Below the pieces are notes generated by a model. The model searched no databases, was not told the origin of the DNA, and was given only the letters and a program-made list of their open reading frames with translations. A DNA stretch of 8,606 bases, from positions 1 to 8,606 of the forward strand of contig JAFXNX010000123.1 in assembly GCA_017529175.1 (NCBI GenBank), written 5' to 3'. The number at the start of each line of letters is the position of its first letter. Position 1 is the stretch's first letter. Shown here piece by piece: positions 1-5,700 of the stretch. Position numbers and translations under genes: made by a program. The stretch comes from Clostridia bacterium. Lineage in GTDB: Bacteria; Bacillota_A; Clostridia; Oscillospirales; CAG-272.

Positions 1-102
1 GCTGACGTCGACTGCAACGGCGTTGTAAACCTCAAGGACGCAACGCTCATCAGACGTTACTACGTCGGCGGTTGGGGCGTCGTACTCGGACCGAACAGCT
101 GA
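1..102 (+). CDS. C-terminal end of a dockerin-type surface/secreted protein (partial, 5' end outside window)
   Basis: Frame 1 is open from the first base to a TGA at 100-102, giving 33 residues. It begins ADVDCNGVVNLKDATLIRRY and continues through a GGW motif to the end ..GPNS. The spacing D-x-D-x-N-G-x-x-N-L-x-D followed by a short helix (ATLIRRYY) is that of the second calcium-binding repeat of a type I dockerin. In that family it binds Ca2+ and packs against a cohesin on a scaffoldin or the cell surface. A Cys occupies the loop position where Gly or Asp is more usual. The rest of the protein, including any catalytic module and the first dockerin repeat, lies upstream, so the enzyme type cannot be stated. 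Similar dockerin-like tails also occur on non-cellulosomal Ruminococcaceae proteins. A strong hairpin terminator 20 nt downstream marks the end of the transcript. Confidence 0.8.
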   Translation, partial: ADVDCNGVVNLKDATLIRRYYVGGWGVVLGPNS

Positions 103-122
103 ATCATTTTTCAAAAACAACT

Positions 123-166
123 CATAAAAAGCGGCCCTGCGCTTTCGCGCAGAGCCGCTTTTTATG
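123..166 (+). terminator. Rho-independent terminator after the dockerin gene
   Basis: This is a near-perfect inverted repeat. The outer arms CATAAAAAGCGGC (123-135) and GCCGCTTTTTATG (154-166) and the inner arms CTGCGC (137-142) and GCGCAG (147-152) pair around a TTTC loop, with a single C/A mismatch at 136/153. The T-run at 159-163 supplies the U-tract for plus-strand transcripts. The matching A-run at 126-130 would allow termination in the other direction too, but no minus-strand gene ends here within the window. Confidence 0.9.
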
Positions 167-184
167 AAAAAACAATTATATCGC

Positions 185-213
185 TTGAATTAGTATGCTA
201 TATATGATATTAT
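185..213 (+). promoter_or_regulatory. Putative sigma-A-type promoter for the glucosyltransferase gene
   Basis: TTGAAT (185-190) and TATTAT (208-213) are separated by exactly 17 nt, a good match to the -35/-10 pattern. They lie just after the upstream terminator and would start transcription around 220, about 37 nt before the chosen start codon. The region is very AT-rich, so chance matches are likely; a second -10-like TATAAT at 234-239 has no good -35 partner and would leave almost no leader. Confidence 0.4.
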
Positions 214-246
214 TATTAATAGGATATTGTAAATATAATGGTAATC

Positions 247-250
247 GGAG
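247..250 (+). promoter_or_regulatory. Ribosome binding site that decides the start at 257
   Basis: GGAG at 247-250 directly abuts an ATG at 251 but lies 6 nt before a second in-frame ATG at 257. The spacing favours 257; the 251 start would have no spacer at all. The difference is only two residues. Confidence 0.6.
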
Positions 251-256
251 ATGAAA

Positions 257-1855
257 ATGGAACGAAAAACAATGTTTTCTAACATAAGATTTCCTGAGAT
301 ATTTAAAAAATCGAATGTCAGGTTTGCTTTTATTTCAACATTTTTAACAGGCATCATTGTCCATCTGTATAAATTTGTTAATTATTTGCCGAATAACGAT
401 TCATTATATAATCTGTATGCAAAACAGGATATAATACAATCAGGTCGTTGGTTTTTAGCGATACCGGCGGCAATAAGTTCGAATTTTGATTTGCCGTGGT
501 TGACAGGGTTGTTGTCCGTTATTTATATTTCCGTAGCCGCTGTTTTTATTGTCCTTCTCTTTGATATAAAAAATCGATTCATAGTATTTCTGTTCGGTGC
601 GATCCTTGTTGCTTATCCCAGCATTACGTCTATTTTCTATTACGGTTTTACATCTGATGCATATGTTTTGGCTTTGCTGCTTACGGCGGCAGCGGTATAT
701 ATTTCTCGTTTCGGCGAGAAAAAACCGTCAAGATTAATAATATCTGCACTGCTATTATGTTTATCCTGCGCGATTTATCAAGCGTTTTACTCATTCGCGA
801 TAGTATTGACGATAGTATACTATGTATATACTGTTTTAACCTCTGAAGTGACGACAAAGAAAGCATGGCAATATATTGCAAAGCAAGCGTTGATATTCGT
901 CGGGTCGTTGATCGTTTATTATGTGATATGGATTGTAATTAAAAAGATAACAGGAGCAGACCGTAACGATTATCTCGGAGTCTCTTCTGTTGGATTTGAT
1001 TTTGATTCTCTTATTACCGGGTTTAAGGATTCTTTCAACGAACTGCTTAATTTCATAACCGAATCAAATCTTTCAAAAGCAAATTTGACGTTCTATGTCA
1101 TCGGCAATATTGTCCTCATTTTATCTTTTGCGGTATCTGTAATTATATCGATCGTCAAGAGTAAAATTTATAAATCTCCTGTAAAATTACTGACTGTCAT
1201 AGGCGCTTTGATCGCATCTTACCCCTGCATCGTTATTTTTAGTGTGATCAGCGACAAGGTGAGCGTATCTTCAAGAATGCTGATGAGTACGTCTATGTTT
1301 ATTTTGCTGAGTATTTTGCTTATTGAACGCTATTTCAATATCCATTTAAAGAATCTCTTCGGCATATTTATGGTGATGATCGTCTTTAACTATTCGATCA
1401 TGGCGAATTTCGGATATTTTACACTCCATCGTATTTCAATGATCTCTATGAATAAAGCCTCTGAACTGATGGCGGAAATACATAAGTATGAAAACGGATA
1501 TGATCTTCAAAAAATTGTATTTATCGGCGAGGGATCGGACAAAAAATATCCAATAATCAATCCGGATAATGTGATGGAAAAAGAGAAAAGTGATTTTTAC
1601 GGATATTACAGATTATTAGCTCAAGGCGGAGATTTGCTGTTTGATAACACACATGCGTATTTTTACCTTGTCAATTATTGCGGCCTGGATCTTCAGCATG
1701 TGGATACGGAAGAAATGTTGAGGCTAAGCAACGAAGATGTTGTTAGAAATTTGAAAGAATGGCCCTCCGACGAAGCGTTTGCTGTTATTGATGACACGCT
1801 CGTTGTCAGATTGTCATATAACGAGGATTACTGGTATAACTACAGCTCTGATTAA
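257..1855 (+). CDS. GtrII-type multi-pass membrane glucosyltransferase
   Basis: This 532-residue integral membrane protein (counted from 257; residue numbers below are from the ATG at 251) resembles the glucosyltransferase II family (Pfam Glucos_trans_II). In that family, members move a sugar from a polyprenyl-phosphate carrier to a surface polysaccharide on the outer face of the membrane. About ten or eleven hydrophobic segments are visible, near 24-42, 83-104, 109-127, 135-152, 160-178, 181-197, 209-231, 280-302, 312-333, 343-360 and 368-386. The first external loop carries an acidic NNDS (48-51) and an SGRW motif (64-67), the usual family signature. The GFTSDAY stretch (132-138) and the YQAFYSF stretch (176-182) also look family-like. 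Residues ~390-534 form a soluble tail I do not recognise. The gene is visibly AT-rich (for example 16 G+C in 361-420), unlike its neighbours, which suggests later acquisition. The following glycosyltransferase gene lies 85 nt away with no terminator between, so co-transcription is likely. The sugar and acceptor are unknown. Confidence 0.8.
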   Translation: MERKTMFSNIRFPEIFKKSNVRFAFISTFLTGIIVHLYKFVNYLPNNDSLYNLYAKQDIIQSGRWFLAIPAAISSNFDLPWLTGLLSVIYISVAAVFIVLLFDIKNRFIVFLFGAILVAYPSITSIFYYGFTSDAYVLALLLTAAAVYISRFGEKKPSRLIISALLLCLSCAIYQAFYSFAIVLTIVYYVYTVLTSEVTTKKAWQYIAKQALIFVGSLIVYYVIWIVIKKITGADRNDYLGVSSVGFDFDSLITGFKDSFNELLNFITESNLSKANLTFYVIGNIVLILSFAVSVIISIVKSKIYKSPVKLLTVIGALIASYPCIVIFSVISDKVSVSSRMLMSTSMFILLSILLIERYFNIHLKNLFGIFMVMIVFNYSIMANFGYFTLHRISMISMNKASELMAEIHKYENGYDLQKIVFIGEGSDKKYPIINPDNVMEKEKSDFYGYYRLLAQGGDLLFDNTHAYFYLVNYCGLDLQHVDTEEMLRLSNEDVVRNLKEWPSDEAFAVIDDTLVVRLSYNEDYWYNYSSD

Positions 1856-1940
1856 AATATGTATGTCCGGTCTTCTGTTACGTTATGGTAGGGTCGCAGC
1901 TGCTTTATGATAAAAACCAAGGGTCAAAGGTTTTATAATT

Positions 1941-2678
1941 ATGTTGATATCAATAATTATTCCCGTATACAATGAGAAAAAGCTGATTAACGCTACTATC
2001 GACGAATTGCTCGGGATGCGGGACGAAGAATTTTCGTTTGAGTTTATCTTCTCAAACGACGGCAGTACCGACGGATGCGAGAATATCGTTGCGTCGCGCG
2101 CGGCGTCGGATGATGCGATAAAGCTCGTCGGATACGAGGTAAACAGAGGGAAAGGCGCGGCGATAAGAGAAGGCGTCGCATCCTCAAGCGGCGACGTCGT
2201 GGTATATACCGACTGCGACCTCGCTTACGGCGTCGATCAGATAAAGGCGATAATAAAAGACCACCTCGAAAAGGGAGCTGACGTCACAGTCGGGTCGAGA
2301 AGGATACACCCGAGGGGCTACGAAGGGTACTCTTTTGCAAGAAAGATCATCTCCCGCGCATATCTCAAGATCGTGACGGTATGCGCCGGATGCAAGGTCT
2401 CCGATTCGCAAAGCGGCCTTAAATGCTTCGGCGGCGAGGTCGGGAGAAAAGTGTTCTCGCTCTGCGAGATCGACCGCTTCGCTTTCGATCTCGAGTTCAT
2501 AAAGATCGCGGAAATGGCGGGGTGTAAGATCAACGAATTCCCGGTCAGAGTAGAAAGAAGTGATAAGGAACTCGGAAGAGAGAGCAAGATAAACTTCTTT
2601 AAGGACTCTTCAAGGATGCTCAAAGATATATTCAGGATGAAAAAAAGAATCAAAAAGCTCGATCTGTCGGAATTATGA
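1941..2678 (+). CDS. Family 2 glycosyltransferase, ALG5/GtrB-like polyprenyl-phosphate sugar synthase
   Basis: This 245-residue protein has a GT-A fold. Visible motifs are PVYNE (8-12), NDGSTD (39-44), NRGKGAAI (68-75), the metal/nucleotide-binding acidic motif DCD (91-93), GSR (118-120), DSQSGLKCF (155-163) and FDLEF (182-186). The NRGKGAAIREG stretch and D-x-Q-x-G-x-K are typical of dolichyl/undecaprenyl-phosphate glucosyl- and mannosyltransferases, which transfer a sugar from a nucleotide-sugar to the lipid carrier on the cytoplasmic face. Unlike GtrB, it has no C-terminal membrane hairpins; it ends in a basic tail (MKKRIKK, 233-239) that could hold it at the membrane. An AAAGG at 1926-1930 lies 10 nt before the ATG. 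With the upstream GtrII-like gene it forms a plausible donor-plus-transferase pair; no GtrA-type flippase is present here. Base composition is clearly higher in G+C (35 of 60 in 2161-2220) than in the upstream gene. The sugar specificity cannot be read from the sequence. Confidence 0.85.
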   Translation: MLISIIIPVYNEKKLINATIDELLGMRDEEFSFEFIFSNDGSTDGCENIVASRAASDDAIKLVGYEVNRGKGAAIREGVASSSGDVVVYTDCDLAYGVDQIKAIIKDHLEKGADVTVGSRRIHPRGYEGYSFARKIISRAYLKIVTVCAGCKVSDSQSGLKCFGGEVGRKVFSLCEIDRFAFDLEFIKIAEMAGCKINEFPVRVERSDKELGRESKINFFKDSSRMLKDIFRMKKRIKKLDLSEL

Positions 2679-2715
2679 ATACAGAGTCCGATCCAGGCAA
2701 TTTTGCAAAAAAATC

Positions 2716-2748
2716 AAGCCCGAAAACGCTTGCGTTTTCGGGCTTTTT
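2716..2748. terminator. Bidirectional terminator between convergent genes
   Basis: AAGCCCGAAAACGC (2716-2729) pairs with GCGTTTTCGGGCTT (2732-2745), leaving a CTTG tetraloop in practice. The plus-strand transcript ends in TTTTT (2744-2748). The A-run at 2707-2713 gives a T-run on the minus strand. The hairpin sits 37 nt after the plus-strand glycosyltransferase stop and 16 nt after the minus-strand A2M stop, so it can end both operons. Confidence 0.9.
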
Positions 2749-2761
2749 GTTATGCGTCATG

Positions 2762-5700
2762 TTACCTTTGTTCGATGCTCCACTTGTCGTCTGTGATGTT
2801 GACGACATATCTTTCGGACGCGTCGTAGACGTTTGTTGCGAGGTTTCTTATGACCGCGCTCTCCGCTATGAACTCGCCCTTGACCGCGCCTCTTATGATA
2901 TATCCGACGTCGATCGAGAAGCTGTACTCGGGACATTCGGTCTTATAGTAGTCGTAACCCGAGTAGATATCATTGTATACCCAAACCGAACCCGCGATCC
3001 TCTGACCTGCGGGGTTATAGACGTACGCGTCGGTGTAAACTGTTCCCGATCTTCCGTAAGAGTAGGAGAGGGAGGAGTCCGTTGAGACGAAGCGCGCGCC
3101 GGAGGGCACGACGTCGGTAAGATCGAAAGACTCGCAAACTCTTGTCGACGTTCCGCTTATCGTGAGCTTTACCTTGTAAAGTCCGTTTTTGTAGCTTGAG
3201 ATCTGCTTTGAGACCGTCACGCGGTCGGAGATATCGTATTCCTCGAGCGCTTCTTCTGCAGGCGCAAGGTAGTAAGCGTCGATCGCGATCTTATCGTCGA
3301 TCGATACGATCTTAAACGAATCAAATCCGCTCTTTGTCAGCTTGACCGAGAACGACGAGAACGGAGAAACGGTCGCGCTCTCCACTTTTCCGTTCAGCTC
3401 GTACGTTAGAGATTTTTCCGAGTACTCGGAGTCGGGCATAAAGTATTTGACGTACGCGCCGAGCGCGGAATAGGTACATTCGTCCTTCGACGGATTCTCG
3501 GTAAGGTATTTTGCAAGAGCTTCCGCTTCGCTCTTTGCCGTCTTTGACACTGCGATCAGCGCAAGCGACGAAAGGCGTACCGTTTCGGCGTCGTTGACTC
3601 CTCTGAGACATACGGTTTTGTATTCCGTGTCTTCGTCGCCGAGTTCGCTTTTGAGAGTGAAATAAATGTCGTTTGCCGCGGACCAGTCGCCGATCGACGC
3701 GAACGCGCACGCAAGGTAGAGCTTTGCGTCGGCGGGATAGTCGCCCGCGCTTTGCGCGACTTTGTAAAGTACGTCGAGGACCGGTTCGTCAAGTGACGCG
3801 AGCGCGGCAAGGGACGCGCATAACGTTACCTCATCCGGCTGTTCTGGATCCATCACCTCGCCGAGCAGGTACTCTGCTATCCTGCTTTTCGCATCTGTCG
3901 ATATGACGTCGGGTGCGCCGCAGAGAATATTCGCAGTCAGCTCGACGTCGCCGTCGGAGTAGGAGAGAAGCGAGATCAGCTCGCCGCAGTATTCGCTGAA
4001 TTTCTGTCTTATCGACTGCATTCTTTCGGACGAGTCCGACCCGTACACTTTGTCGTGCGCGATAAGGGCGGCATATTCCGCCGCGAGCATATCGGCGCGG
4101 GCGGTGCCGTCGCCGCAGACGAGGGAGTTCATTATCCTGCTGAACTGACGGTGCGAGGCGTCGTCATCGCAGAACGTGAGCGTCACCGGATAAAGCGCGG
4201 GCGTTATGCTCTTTATCGTGTCGGGCGTCAGAGTGCGGGTGAGCGGCATAGTCTCTGCGCTCTTTATGACGTCGAACTTCGCTTCGAGCGCGTCAGACGA
4301 GCTCTCGCCCTTCGCCGTGACAGTCGCCGTATAACTTCCTTCTTCGAGCTTGCCGAAACTGAGCTCGGCATATCCTTTGGAGTCGTCGGACGCCTCGGCT
4401 GTCGCGATAACGTTGCCGCCCTCATCCGTGACGACTGCCGTGTATTCCACCTCGCCGTCGGAGTTTATACCGAACGAGCGGGCAAGAAGCGCCGCGTCGT
4501 CGCCGAGGATGAAGTAATCCGGCGCGCTGAGGTTGATGAAGAAGTCTTTCGTGCAAATGGTGTCCGTTACGGCGTTGCCGAATCTTATCCTGTCAAAGTC
4601 GCCGTCCGCACCGTCGATCGCGACCGCTGTGAGTCTCCACGACGTGATATTGTCCGGAACGGTAAAGATGATCGTCGCTTCTCCGTTTTCATCGAAGCGG
4701 TCGAGTGTAAAAACGGGATTGTCTGCGAAAAGCTTTCTGACGTATACTTCGTCACCTCCTGCGCTGTCTGCGCTTTCGTAAGCTGCCGGCGCTTCAGATG
4801 CTTTTTCCGGCGCGCCGGTCTCCGCCGCGTCTTCGGTGAAGGCGCCGTTGAAGTCTCCGTAGCCGCTTGCGTCTCTTGAATCGCTTCCGAATATATCGAC
4901 GGAGGCGTCAAAGCGTCCGTTTACAGTCACGTCCTTCATCAGACGGGCGCCGCGGTACGGATAGTACCAATCGTAATAATAATACAAGTTGTAAAGATAA
5001 GGGGAAAAGCTGTCGTCGCCCTCGGACAGACGGCGAAGCGATTTGTAGTAAGCCGCGGCGCTGTCCTCGTTCTGTTCTTCGAGCGCGAAGCACGCTTCGT
5101 CCGCGACGCTGAGTATCAGAGCGGCGTCAGGCGCGTCCTTGACGCGCACGGTCACCGTCGCGCGTTCCCCCGGAGAGTACGTTTCTTTATCGGGTATTAT
5201 TTCAACTTCGAGAGGGTTTGCGCCGTAGTCGAGGGCTATTTCGCTCTCGCTGTAGAAATACGTGCCGCTGTCCTTGTCGAAGCATACCGCGTATATCGCG
5301 GCGCCGGTTACCATCGCGCCGTCGAAAGTGCCGGTAAATTCGGGACCGATCCCGTATTCTTCAAGTCCGTCGGCGTATACCGCGAAGAGAACGTCTTCGT
5401 AAGGCACGCCGTTTCTCGTATATTTTGCGCTGTAACGTTCTCCGATACCGTAGTTTTCTTTATCGAGCGATATCAGCGTTTCGTCTGCGTCGCTCTCATA
5501 CCAGCGGTAGCCGTCCGCAGTTGCCGGGATCGATTCTCTGTAGGTGTTCCGTCCGTCGCTGTAGGTTATCTCGTACCAGTAACCTCCGACGAATCCTTCG
5601 ACTTTCTTTATCGGAAGCTCGATCACGCCGTCTTTGAACGTGAGCGTACCGGAATCCTCCGTCGTTTCCCTTGTGTCGTAATCGTAATATGTGTACGAGC

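Noticed and set aside
1896..1903. GCAGCTGC palindrome in the gap between the two glycosyltransferase genes as an operator or terminator
   Set aside because: It is an isolated 8-nt palindrome without a loop or T-run and is expected by chance. A nearby TATGAT (1906-1911) also lacks a good -35 partner.
2675..3085. Plus-strand open frame whose ATG overlaps the glycosyltransferase stop (ATGA), as in translational coupling
   Set aside because: It reads straight through the strong bidirectional terminator at 2716-2748 and then runs antisense to the 3' end of the A2M gene; the product has no recognisable features.
4055..4879. 274-codon open frame on the plus strand opposite the A2M gene
   Set aside because: It is antisense to well-supported A2M domain sequence, and its Arg-rich composition is what the CG-rich codons of the real gene give when read in reverse. 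There is no convincing ribosome binding site or domain.
4943..4999. Tyr-codon-rich stretch as a DNA-level simple repeat
   Set aside because: The codons do not form a regular repeat unit of any length; the signal is in the protein composition rather than in a tandem DNA repeat.
5072..5092. C-F-A-L-E-E-Q (residues 1014-1020 of the A2M protein) as a possible thioester motif
   Set aside because: The family thioester needs Cys and Gln with only two residues between them, located in the helical toroid. Here five residues intervene and the site is at the end of the bait-region domain.
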